Source: Strongylocentrotus purpuratus (taxonomy: Eukaryota; Echinodermata; Echinoidea; Camarodonta; Strongylocentrotidae). Taken from it: a stretch of DNA of 64,000 nucleotides. The translations under genes and the position numbers were made by a program. Shown here in pieces: positions 11,491-22,113 of this stretch; the stretch's first letter is position 1, and each line of letters begins with the position of its first letter. Location: assembly GCF_000002235.5 (NCBI RefSeq), contig NW_022145609.1, forward strand, positions 22,804,408 to 22,868,407, in the 5' to 3' direction. The notes below the pieces were generated by a model. That model was not told where the DNA came from. It worked only from the letters and a program-made list of their open reading frames with translations, and did no database searches.

Positions 11491-13500
11491 CACATAATCA
11501 TTAACATTATTGTACAAAGTGTTGTTACGGGAACTCACTTTATATTTCTCCCGTAGTAATTTCAAACAAATTTGTACTTGTTTACTTGAGACTCGTTTAT
11601 TATACTGTTTTCAGATTAAAAGAGGAATATTCATGAAGAGCATCCGCGTTTTGCTGCTGTAATCAAGAAACTTTGTAGCTGCTCAGGCAAACAATACAAA
11701 TATTATTGTCGCTAAACATACTGCTTATAATAACTAAACGTTTACCCCCACCCCATCCTACCCCTGTCGTACAAAGACCTTGCCTAAAAGTGCCCCTACG
11801 TATAGTTTCCAATATCGTGAATATAGTTCATCGTGTTGCATCCTTGGCGATAAACACGTTGTGTGTTGCCCTTGGTTTTGTGTGTAGCGCTAGTAATTAT
11901 TCGTCGAGTCTTTCCGATGTTCCCCGAACACCACCTGCGGGGTATTATTCCAACTCGTTTATGCTAATTCGTCAGTGTTCGCGCGTCGCCTATCGGCCTC
12001 CGGCTATCGTCGGAAGCTCGAAGAGCCTGAGAGGGTGGCAGGAGGAAGAAAAATACAGGCGCCCCTAGAAATATAAACGAGCCAGAAGTTTTGAATGCTT
12101 GCGAGATGAATGATTATCATAAAGATGTGCAGAGAGAATTCAGGCTCCTACAGATGGGGGAAGAAGCATGAAGGCATCCTACAATGAAGCTCATTAATCT
12201 TCGGTTGCCTGACATTGCAACCAAATTTATGATTATGTTTGTTCTTTTTCATTTGGTGGCAGAAATCCAATTTGCTTTCAAGTCATGCATACAATAAGAA
12301 AACAGTAACACATTTGGCGATCCCCTCTATTGATTTATACAATCACAATTTATATGACTTTTACACTCAAGTGCATAATGTGGCCCTTTCCACCCCCCCC
12401 CCCCCCATCCCACACCCTTAACTGGTGTCTACGCCAATATCCCGATAGTGTATGCAATATCATCAAACTCCCGTTAAGGAAAATGAAGGGGAAAGTGATA
12501 TGCCGCGAATTGAAATCAACTAAACCGCTTTAGCATACTGCACCCGAGTCCAATTGTAGAGGTCTTAATTCCCATTGCAAGATTTTTTTTTACTGGATTC
12601 AATTGGAAAACAAACCAATTAAGATTGTCAGATTTAATCTGCGATGGACCGTGTTTATTTCATGTTGTTATGTCTCCATCTGAGTTGTACGGGAAGACGA
12701 GGATATCTGGTATTTTCTTGATGATTTAGTGATGATTCTTTGTCAACTCTTTACATTACCGGTAATAATATTGATCAGCCTTACTAAAATCTGTTATGTG
12801 GTCGGTAAAGTATTTTGGACCTGTTTAACAAAAATCAATTGAAATTGTCATGATTATGTTTCAAAAGCACGTCATCAATCCTGCCAATGCAGTATAAGTA
12901 TTGATTCACACGTTTTTTTTTTAAACCATCTTCGTTTCGCATGATTTGACATTTATTTATTTATAATATTGTCACATTTATCGGTCCTTCTCAAAATGAT
13001 TCCATGTCCTTGAAAGACTCGATCTTTAAAAACCTAATATAATCTGGAATCGTGACCCCCCCCCCCCCCATTGTTTTGTTGTGTTTTTTTCTTTTTCTTC
13101 TAGGAAATAAATTATAGTATATTATTTTGACAAAGGTTTTATGAGTACATATTTTGTTATTCAAAACATTATCATGACCGAAAATTTAACAAAACAAATG
13201 TGATTGCTTCCTGGAACGCAATTTTTATTTCACAATAATTTAATTTTAGAAAACATTATGAGGAATGTTTTCATGCGAGCTTCAATGTGTTCAAAGTGTT
13301 CGTAAAGTGGTTGTTTTCTCTATTTTCTAAATATAGCACCGTCCTTGAGAGTTGGGTTACGCTACGATCGCCTCGAGGGGTGGGGCAGGGTGACTTGTCA
13401 GGTCACGTGACCGCATTCGATATCGTCTCTTCCGATCGTCACCCAAAGGCTTCTTATCTAATTCTCTCCTCGTCTCACTATTTGTTTTGGTATGGTTTCT
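11491..13500. other. Non-coding
   Basis: Contains C14 runs at 12393-12406 and 13056-13069. A GC-richer stretch at 11850-12070 has an open frame but no recognised domain. A 12-bp palindrome GGTCACGTGACC lies at 13401-13412. Confidence 0.5.
13401..13412. promoter_or_regulatory. CACGTG E-box palindrome
   Basis: GGTCACGTGACC is a perfect palindrome and matches the USF/TFEB-type E-box. No promoter context is evident, so binding is only a possibility. Confidence 0.25.
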
Positions 13501-13503
13501 CCC

Positions 13504-13506
<3 letters not shown>

Positions 13507-13591
<85 letters not shown>

Positions 13592-13880
13592 CGCTCTCTC
13601 TCTCTCTCCCCCTCTCTCTCTTCCTCACTATTTCCCTCTTTTACTCCTTCTCCCTCTCTCCCGTCTCTTCCTTTTCTTTTGTTGTTCCTCATGATTTCTA
13701 TATATCTCCCCTGTACTTCTTATTCTCTCTTTCTCTTCATTTTTCATCTCATCTCATTTCACTACTTTTTCTCTTGTTCTCTTCTCGTTTTCTCTCATCT
13801 TCTCTCGCTACTTTTCACTCTTTCCTCTCTTTCTCTCATTATGATATTTATCTCTCTGTTTATTTGTTCTTATTTGAAAA
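13507..13880. repeat. CT / TA / CT microsatellite
   Basis: CT runs surround a short TA run at about 13573-13590, followed by imperfect TCTTC-rich sequence to about 13880. Confidence 0.9.
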
Positions 13881-14484
13881 TATAGAGATAGCCACCAATC
13901 TCTACGAAACTGTGACTTTTGGCATTATTCGAGACCTCTATATTTCAATCTCTTTCTACTTGGATTAGCATGGTTTTCACTTGGCACCCCAGAAAATAAA
14001 TCCGGGTATTAGTACGACCATCGTCCTTCTTATTAGAAGTTTTATAAGATTCTTAATCCCTTCTGCATGCGCTTCTCCTGCAAATAGTTTTTTTGAAGCA
14101 CAATACTTTGAGAGAAGGTTCATATTTCCGTGACACTGTATTTATGATTAATGATTTGTTATATATCCATTGCAGGATAATACCTTGGCTTGGATATGGA
14201 ACTTGTATCGTTAAAATAGAAACTAGAAAATTCAGGCTTAGCATTGATAATTACTCTCTGGCTTCATCTCACAAGTATTGGGCTGCATGCAATAAGTATT
14301 TTCTTAGCCTGACTTATAGGGTGTTTTCTGAAGAAACAGAATTTGATTCAATTAAATTCAAAATCATTTTAAAATTTGTTACTTTATGATTCATGAAATA
14401 TAAATGAGCACGATACCACCTACTTTCGAAACTCGACCTCGGATAATTTCAATAGCCTTGTTCCGTCACATATATTGAATCATG
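13881..14484. other. Non-coding, nothing recognised
   Basis: AT-rich. Overlapping small open frames on both strands have no domain. Confidence 0.5.
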
Positions 14485-14693
14485 CACTCTAAAAACTGAA
14501 ATGTTAAATGTCAATTTAAAAGGGCCGAGGAGTGACCACTCTTTCAAAATGTCAGATTGATACTTTTAACCTGCTAGATTCAACCTTTATAGTGTTGGAT
14601 CCAGCATGTTCAAAGTGTTAATCTACCATTTTGAAAGAGAGGTCACTCCTCGGCCCTTTTAAATGGTGATTAAACATTTCAGTTTTTAGAGTG
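14485..14693. mobile_element. Foldback MITE, 209 bp
   Basis: Ends CACTCTAAAAACTGAAATG / CATTTCAGTTTTTAGAGTG are inverted. The two halves pair along nearly the whole element through AAAAGGGCCGAGGAGTGACC and its complement. No coding capacity. A solo end of the same family lies at 9337-9369. Confidence 0.85.
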
Positions 14694-14699
14694 TGTGAT

Positions 14700-14860
14700 C
14701 GTTACAATGACATTATTACGTATTCCAAACATGATTGCATGGGACACACAATAGGGTATTTGAAATTGCCCATTAGTTGATCTTTCAAAAATTGTTGCGA
14801 CCGTGTCAATGGAGAAAATAGTACTGTTTAAATGCGTATAGTCTATATCGATTATGGATA
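14700..14860. repeat. Dispersed repeat, copy B
   Basis: Counterpart of 8045-8235. It lies directly beside the foldback element ending at 14693. Confidence 0.55.
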
Positions 14861-14968
14861 ACATAATTATGTATATAATGTTAACATAGCACAGGGACAA
14901 CGCAAAATGCGCGAGACATAATTTCTCTAAAATAAGATAATCCTATCTCTCTCCGCCCAGTCCCTTCC

Positions 14969-14970
<2 letters not shown>

Positions 14971-15035
<65 letters not shown>

Positions 15036-15100
15036 TTCTCTCTCTCTCTCTTTTTTCTCTCTCTCTCTTTCTCCCTATCTCTATCTCTCTCTCTCTCTCC

Positions 15101-15157
<57 letters not shown>

Positions 15158-15160
15158 TAT
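14971..15160. repeat. C26 run joined to CT microsatellite
   Basis: C26 at 14971-14996 leads directly into about 160 bp of CT-rich repeat. Confidence 0.95.
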
Positions 15161-15658
15161 CTTTAACCCCATCATTATCGATGAGTGTGGGGTTACAGTT
15201 AGAAGGAGGGTTAGAAATGGGTATTGCATAGTCAAAGCAAACGTTATACGAGCTTTGCGACGAAATAGCTGGATTGCTCATCACGAAGTTGGGAAGGACT
15301 TCGCGGAAAGCCAATTTGCACTTGCAGTATACATACGTATACGCTTCTGAATATAAGTCATAATGGCAAATTCAAGAATTCAGCGTTATTAAAGGTAAAC
15401 ACTCCAGTTATGGTATAGTACCCCTATAATTAAAATAACATTAGGAAAACATACACAAACGATTACAAAAATTAACAGCTAAATGAGATGTAAAGAAGGA
15501 TGAGAAAGCTAGGGTATGTCCGAAATGTAAAGAAAAAAGAAAGGAATATTAATGGAATGGGGAAAGGGGAAAGGGGAATGTACGATTAAATAATATGCCT
15601 TGACCACGTGTTTCATCCCCCTATTATAATCAGCAGCCTTTAAATTCGTATTTAATGT
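15161..15658. other. Non-coding, nothing recognised
   Basis: AT-rich unique-looking sequence. Confidence 0.5.
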
Positions 15659-16204
15659 TAAAGGGAAAGTCCACCCCAAAATAAGTTTGTTTCGATAGAG
15701 GCAGAATAATAAGAAAATCAGGTGAGTGAAAGTTTGAGCAAATTCTGAATGAAAATAAGAAAGTTATGAATTATTGAAGTTGTGATCAATCAAATACAAA
15801 TTGGCAACTCTGTGACTTATTATACGAGCTCTCCTTCATTTGCTTTGTGCATAATATTCCATAAAATCATGTTTTCTTCGTTATTGATGACGGAATATAT
15901 ATTTGTTCCTTGCAGGGGGAGTATAGAAACATATTTGCAATTATTATATTTAGGGTGCATGTATGGTTGAAATTTTTCTTGAGGGAAAATGAAAATTTTA
16001 GATTTTTTTAGTACTGAGCAAATGGAAGTTGAGCTCGCATGATACGTCATAGAGTTGCCAATTTGTGTTTGATTGATCACAACTTCAAAAATCCTAACTT
16101 CCTTATTTTTAATCGGAATTTGCTCAAACTTTCACTGACTTGTTTCTCTCATTTTTCTACTCCTATTAAACCTAACTAAATTTCAGGGTGGACTTCCCCT
16201 TTAA
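15659..16204. mobile_element. TTAA-flanked foldback MITE (piggyBac-like target)
   Basis: TTAA at both outer ends, then inverted AGGGAAAGTCCACC / GGTGGACTTCCCCT. Further in, GATCAATCAAATACAAATTG pairs with CAATTTGTGTTTGATTGATC, so each arm is close to 200 bp. TTAA target duplication is the signature of piggyBac-type transposases. The element encodes none. A C13 run follows at 16219-16231. A solo end of the same family lies at 57718. Confidence 0.82.
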
Positions 16205-16297
16205 GAGTAAGACCCGTGCCCCCCCCCCCCCAATATTGCCCCTTAAACGGGCGGACACATAGGCCTACGCTATATACCACCGGTCCGGAATACCAAT

Positions 16298-16605
16298 ATT
16301 ATTGTGCCGTCTTTGGACAGTCTGTTGTCCTTTAATAATGGCTTTTCGTCAATTGAACTGAATAAAATGGTTGCTTGACTAACTAGTTGATCAACCAATT
16401 ATCTAACATTTATTGACTAGGCTAGCTGACCAACCATGCTGACTGTTCTTTCGCTCAATCGCACTATTGTGCCGTTGGACAGTCAATTGAGCTGAAGAAA
16501 TAATTGGTTGCTTGACTGACTAGTTGATCAACCAATTATCTAACATTTTGTTGACTAGCTGACCAACCATGCTGATTGTTCTTTCACTCAAACGCACTAT
16601 TGTGT
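16298..16605. repeat. Two-copy tandem repeat, about 150 bp
   Basis: Copies begin at about 16298 and 16463 with ATTGTGCCGT.TTGGACAGT and share GACTAGTTGATCAACCAATT-type and GCTGACCAACCATGCTGA words. The first copy has an extra segment. Confidence 0.85.
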
Positions 16606-17157
16606 TTGGCGTATGCCATTACAATCATAATCACTCCAAACATAAAAGAAGAAACAAACTGTCAATTCATACAGTTGATATTAATTCAGATACAATTATT
16701 AACATAATTATAGGCGTACTGCTTTCCTTAGTCATGATGGTTTACTAAATAGGATACAATAGGGCCTATATGTAAAATGGGTTAGAATGGGATTTTGTTG
16801 TTCCTTCTTCAAATCCCTTACAAGCATCCTCTTATGTAGTGTAACTCTCAAATCTGCGATGGAATGCGCATATTTTTGCTTTACGAATGCATTTTACTAG
16901 CAAGAGGACGGTGTACTGTTACTGGCGGTTCGACGGCTAGAGTTTCACACGGACACTCCACCAGGCAGCCCTCGATATAAACGCTGTCCCCGGCGTTAGC
17001 CGTGCCCATAATCATGATGATAACACTTCCCCTCTCTCATCCAAATCCGGCATTATAAACTGCCCACCCGGTCAGTGTGAATAATAATTGTCCAGTGCGT
17101 CTCAATTCCATCACCCTCGTCCTTTTGTTTCTTAAAGACATGGCGGAGTTGTTGTTT
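16606..17157. other. Non-coding, nothing recognised
   Basis: Moderately GC-rich at 16900-17110, with no domain in any frame. Confidence 0.45.
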
Positions 17158-17850
17158 TAAGGAGCTCTTCAACTCGACAAGGTGTTTTTAAAGATGGAGG
17201 GCACCCCAGATGCAATACGATGCGTTTGAGAGTTTAATTATTTCGGATAGTGTCAAGTCCTTCATTAGTAAAGTGTCAAGGCTTTATTTTACAAGGGTCA
17301 AGTCCGCATGAATGAAAGAAAAAATGATACACCCCTTTGTCAAGATGTCATGGATCAAAACGGTGGTAGCCAATCACATTATTGTTCTTAATATAAACCA
17401 TGTTGCTTTCCGTTGTCACACTGGATTTCAGTTAGCCTCTTCATTTTCTGCTTTTTACTATTTTATTTCCTCCCCATGTGATTTAAAGGTATACTGTTCA
17501 TTATTTCTGAATGCAAGAATGTGCATAGGCTACATTATATCAACACACTTCAAAACATACCCGAATATTCTCGAAAAATTGTAATCATTATGATTGTATA
17601 ATTATGATAAGGTTTGGAGAGTTCTATTACTCCTTTAAAAATTATGCCTACACTATTATGTTCGAACATGGGAGAAATAAGATATCCATCTATTAAAGGT
17701 AATACAAAGTTTTGGGAAAATTTGAAAATTGGGTGGATAGTGAATCTTTACAATTTTGATATATTTGGATGCCCCTGTGGATGTATTATAAGCACTTAAA
17801 GAATTAACCCTAAAACACTTCTGTTTTCGAGAAAAATTGAATATAAAAAT
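17158..17850. repeat. 693-bp tandem duplication, unit 1
   Basis: Starts TAAGGAGCTCTTCAACTCGA and is followed head-to-tail by an almost identical unit. The duplicated open frames of 90 and 61 codons have no domain, and the second unit keeps them only because it is nearly identical. Confidence 0.95.
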
Positions 17851-18545
17851 TAAGGAGCTCTTCAACTCGACAAGGTGTTTTTAAAGATGGAGGGCACCCC
17901 AGATGCAATACGATGCGTTTGAGAGTTTAATTATTTCGGATAGTGTCAAGTCCTTCATTAGTAAAGTGTCAAGGCTTTATTTTACAAGGGTCAAGTCCGC
18001 ATGAATGAAAGAAAAAATGATACACCCCTTTGTCAAGATGTCATGGATCAAAACGGTGGTAGCCAATCACATTATTGTTCTTAATATAAACCATGTTGCT
18101 TTCCGTTGTCACACTGGATTTCAGTTAGCCTCTTCATTTTCTGCTTTTTACTATTTTATTTCCTCCCCATGTGATTTAAAGGTATACTGTTCATTATTTC
18201 TGAATGCAAGAATGTGCATAGGCTACATATATATCAACACACTTCAAAACATACCCGAATATTCTCGAAAAATTGTAATCATTATGATTGTATAATTATG
18301 ATAAGGTTTGGAGAGTTCTATTACTCCTTTAAAAATTATGCCTACACTATTATGTTCGAACATGGGAGAAATAAGATATCCATCTATTAAAGGTAATACA
18401 AAGTTTTGGGAAAATTTGAAAATTGGGTGGATAGTGAATCTTTACAATTTTGATATATTTGGATGCCCCTGTGGATGTATTATAAGCACTTAAAGAATTA
18501 ACCCCTAAAACACTTCTGTTTTCGAGAAAAATTGAATATAAAAAT
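17851..18545. repeat. 693-bp tandem duplication, unit 2
   Basis: Differs from unit 1, by eye, only by two one-base length changes (near 18227 and 18504), both in simple sequence. Confidence 0.95.
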
Positions 18546-19170
18546 TTACCGGTGCTCCCGGTAAATTTTGATAAATTTCAAATAGTGCCTACGGCCGTAC
18601 AATGGTAGCTGCGACCATGAAAATCTCAGAATATGTAATTGTGATATATAATTTCCAAACGGGAATAGCTAATCGGTCGATTTTAGTCAAGAAACATTGT
18701 TTCATAGCTAAATTGATATCTTGACCTTGAGAGGGAGCTATACAACATAAAGAGTTTATTATTTATAATTTCATAACTTTAGACTCGATTTCAACCGGGA
18801 CAACGATCAATAAATATTGTACGAACGCATGCTTCCAATATGTTAATTTGAACCAAATTCATGACCCCATACCAAAACTTTGTAATACCTTTAAAGAAAC
18901 TATTCTATTCGTTGCTTATATTTCTTATTTAGATTATGAGTTTTTGTTTTCTTCTATATTTATGTTACCTATTCTTATTGTAAAAGAATATAGATTAAGT
19001 CTGCATTGCCCCCCCCCTCCGAAACTATATAATAGGGCCTACCTGTAAACTCACAACTCTACCTCTTCAGTATGTCAACTATTATTCAACTTCCTTCCCT
19101 TTCTCAACCCATCTCTTTCATTTTTTTTCTCCCTAGAAGTCTGCTTATAATAATCAGATTTATTTCCCCC
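18546..19170. other. Non-coding
   Basis: Opens with a small hairpin (TTTACCGG/CCGGTAAA, about 18544-18564). Otherwise AT-rich with no gene. Confidence 0.5.
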
Positions 19171-19174
19171 CTTG

Positions 19175-19176
19175 CC

Positions 19177-19207
<31 letters not shown>

Positions 19208-19310
19208 TCTCTTCTCTTCTCTTCTCTCCTCTTCTCCCTCTCCTCTTCTCTTCTCTTCTCTTCCCTTCTCCTATCTTCTCTTCCTCTATCCTCTCCTCTT
19301 CTCTTCTCGT
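19175..19310. repeat. CT and CTTCT-type microsatellite
   Basis: CT run to about 19206, then TCTTC-type pentamer variants to about 19310. Confidence 0.9.
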
Positions 19311-19666
19311 GGATCGGAGGACTCTTCCTTGCGCTGCAAAGGGAGACGCTGCATTTTCATGGAGGAAAGAAAATATGCCAAAGGCGACTATTTTTTTCTT
19401 GCATAATATATACGAGTAAGGGTAGAGCTTACTTCTATGGATTGCACTGTATACTGACAATGTTAATTTAATTTGCGCCATTCCACTTAATGTTGTGACA
19501 ACCGACGACCAATTTAAGGTCGCGTTACCAGGAAAGGGGAATGCTGGGTGTCACCCCCCCCCCTTTTTTTTTATAAAGAAGAACTAGCAGTCACACTCGC
19601 ATTGATGTTTGTTGTTGGAAATTGGTGCATGCATGCTATTGCTTTCGAAAATAAAACCAATGCATG

Positions 19667-19899
19667 CAGGCGCGTACGCAGGATATTTTCAAGGGGGGGT
19701 TTTAACATTTATAAATCAGGCCGAAAATTTCGCAACGACTCAGCCAGCCGCTGAATAAGCGGGGGGGGGGGGGGGGGGGGATAAGAGGTCACTTTTTTTC
19801 CTTTTTTTTCGGTCCCCAAAAATCCAAAAGGGGGGGGGGGGGGGTTTACACACAAAAAAATTACCCCCAACCCCCCCCCCCCCCCTGAGTACGCGCCTG
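19667..19899. mobile_element. hAT-like MITE with 8-bp target duplication, built around poly-G/C runs
   Basis: TIRs CAGGCGCGTACGCAGG and CCTGAGTACGCGCCTG are flanked by a perfect 8-bp direct repeat AATGCATG (19659-19666 and 19900-19907). An 8-bp duplication is typical of hAT transposases. The body holds G20 (19761-19780), G15 (19830-19844) and C15 (19871-19885). No coding. Confidence 0.85.
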
Positions 19900-19907
19900 A
19901 ATGCATG

Positions 19908-20536
19908 TACATGTATATGGTATAAATTCCAATTTGTAAAAAAAACATCTCCGATTCTATTTTCCCAATAAAAGTTTTACTCGAGAATGTCCGATATTGA
20001 AGAAAAAATATATACCGGTATAGATAGAATACCATTATGAATGTAAATGCCTATATCCATCCTTGAGTTATGCTTGAACACCGTGATTATGATTATTTCC
20101 CTCTACAAATGTTCAGATATTCACTTGCAATATCCAACGTTTGATTGTCAGTAGTTTTCATAAATCATTCGAAGTAGTATTAAATTGGGGGGGGGGGGGG
20201 GTGATAAGTCTTCTTGGAACTCTGCTGCTGCAAAAAAAATTCTGTATTCTGAGTCCTGTATGCACGTTATTCTCTATTCTGACATGGTAACAGGTTGGAG
20301 GAAATCATTTAGGAATAGTATGAAGAAGATTTCTGGTCAGGCCTCGGCCCCCCACTCAGTGTTATTTAGGGTACGCATATGCATGTTCCCTCCTTTAGAA
20401 AACACCCCCTAAGTCTGGTGTGTAAAGTCAATACGGGCCGGATTTTTGTGTACTATGAGCCGGACTTTGGTGCGTGAAAAGTACCCCTTTACCGGACATT
20501 TTGGGATCACGCATGGTATCCCTCCGTTCACAGAAT

Positions 20537-20571
<35 letters not shown>

Positions 20572-20641
20572 AAGGCCAGTTTCCATCCCGCCCCGCCCCT
20601 TTGGCAAAGCAGCCCTGCTTTATTTTTGGGATGCAAATAGT
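19908..20641. other. Non-coding with poly-G runs
   Basis: G15 at 20187-20201 and G34 at 20537-20570. Three spaced GCCGGA/CCGGAC words (20435-20500) suggest a degraded short repeat. No gene. Confidence 0.5.
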
Positions 20642-20819
20642 CAGTGGTGTATACTCCCCTAGAGTATAGAATGGAGCCGCCGTACACCCTAGTTTAAAAC
20701 TAACAAACAACCATACAAATTTAAAAAAAAAAACTAACACAAGAAACAAAACCAAAAAATGATAATGATTGCTGTATATGCCCACGGAATCAACCAATGC
20801 ATTTCTGGATACACCACTG
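20642..20819. mobile_element. Small TIR element
   Basis: Ends CAGTGGTGTATAC and GGATACACCACTG are inverted with one mismatch in 13. No clear target duplication and no coding. Confidence 0.6.
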
Positions 20820-22064
20820 GATAGTCACCGGTTAACTTAATATTCCAAACCAGGGATAATAGTTGATAGATGATAATGACAGTAGGTGGCAGCATACACA
20901 ATTATAGGAATGGGAAGCTTGCCTCTGGGTTAATAAGCTTTCATAAAATAATGTGTAATGTTGTGAGTACAGGCCTATTTCTAGTTGTACTGCCTTCCAG
21001 TAAACGTGGTAAACTTCATACTTTTAACAGCGCCATCTGCGCCAGTGAGAACGTGAATTAATTGCGATAGCGCGCGAGAGAAATACCAAATAATTACATT
21101 TTATAGGTAGAAATGATTTCATACGTGTAGAGAATGATATGCTGTAGATCTTAATATATCTGAAAACTTTCTGCCTGGATGGTGGGTCTAATACTATGCC
21201 TTTACGGTAAAATCCCTGCCTGTGCCCCTAAAGATTATTATTGTTTTCGACTGTTGGGCTATAAAGGCCCATGTTGTACTCTGATTTTAATTTTTTCTAG
21301 GAATTATTTATCTATCTATTTATTCAATCATTCTTTCTACTTTTTAATTGATTGGTTTATGTATTTATTTATTTATTCTTTCATTCATTCATTTGTTTAT
21401 TCATTTATTTATTAATGTGATTGGTTGTTTACCCGTTTGTTTCTACTTTTTATCATTATTAGTAGTGGTGGCATATAATTAAATTATATGCATTATGCTA
21501 TATTATGGATATTAAGAGGCCACTGCCCCCCCCCCCCCCCTACCGAACCATATGTAATGGTGGTATTGTTGAGCAGTTATAATGTCTGTCAGCCACATTT
21601 CGAAATTGCTTCTATATTGTTGTAATACTGCAATTAGAGTCATTTGTTTATTTCATATTTGTTATAAATGTACTAGATTTATGATTTGTTTTTTACCTGG
21701 TTTTAAAACTTTGTAAATATTGAAGCGGACTGATCCCTTTTTGAACAGCTAATACGACAAGTACAATATCGGCACCCAGTATCGCTTGACACAATTATCG
21801 ATTTTTAGTGGATTGTGAAGCCATCCCAAATACTATATGACGACAAAGTGCACAATAATTCGCATAGCGGATCAATGGATTGCATATCGATAATACATTG
21901 CTCCGATACAATTGCATGGAAAGGGTACGGTACCCGTGAACCGGATCTAGATGCACTGCGAGGGCAATTTATTAGCGAACCTAGCCTGCCTATGATTTTA
22001 CTGTGAAAAATAACAACCCCGTGCATGTTTCACCGGGTCCTGATCAGTTTTTCAGCCATCTGAC
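20820..22064. other. Upstream flank of the PKA gene; promoter region not resolved
   Basis: Includes an ATTT-rich stretch (21300-21415) and C15 (21526-21540). The 5'UTR or a 5'UTR intron end of the PKA gene should lie in the last few hundred bases. I see no TATA box or CpG island I would defend. Confidence 0.45.
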
Positions 22065-22113
22065 ATGGGGAATAACCCAGCATCTAAACAAGGGGACAAA
22101 CCTGAAAGTTACG
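22065..22113 (+). CDS. PRKACA-like: PKA catalytic subunit, coding exon 1 (N-terminal myristoylation exon)
   Basis: Exon 1 encodes 16 codons plus one base: MGNNPASKQGDKPESY, then G, followed by donor GTAAGG. Met-Gly-Asn with a small residue at position 6 and Lys at 8 fits the N-myristoylation signal of PKA-C. The same MGNN start occurs in Drosophila PKA-C1, as I recall it. The exon ends in phase 1, so the split codon G|TG makes Val with exon 2, exactly as at the vertebrate exon 1/2 junction. It has one codon more than human exon 1. The start is supported by G at -3, G at +4 and an in-frame TGA at 22041-22043. An acceptor-like TTTTTCAG ends at 22054, so a 5'UTR intron could end there. No TATA box is convincing. 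The exon is far too short to stand out as an ORF; it was found by matching phase and motif. Confidence 0.88.

Noticed and set aside
11706-12068. 120-codon GC-richer open frame
   Set aside because: No recognisable motif, no splice or start context, and a Cys/Ser/Pro mix typical of chance frames.
13357-15235. Glu-Arg-rich minus-strand frames at 13357-13692 and 14927-15235
   Set aside because: Reverse reading of the same CT tracts.
17312-18493. Pairs of identical small proteins (90/96 and 61/61 codons)
   Set aside because: The repetition is explained by the 693-bp tandem duplication. No domain or start context supports genes.
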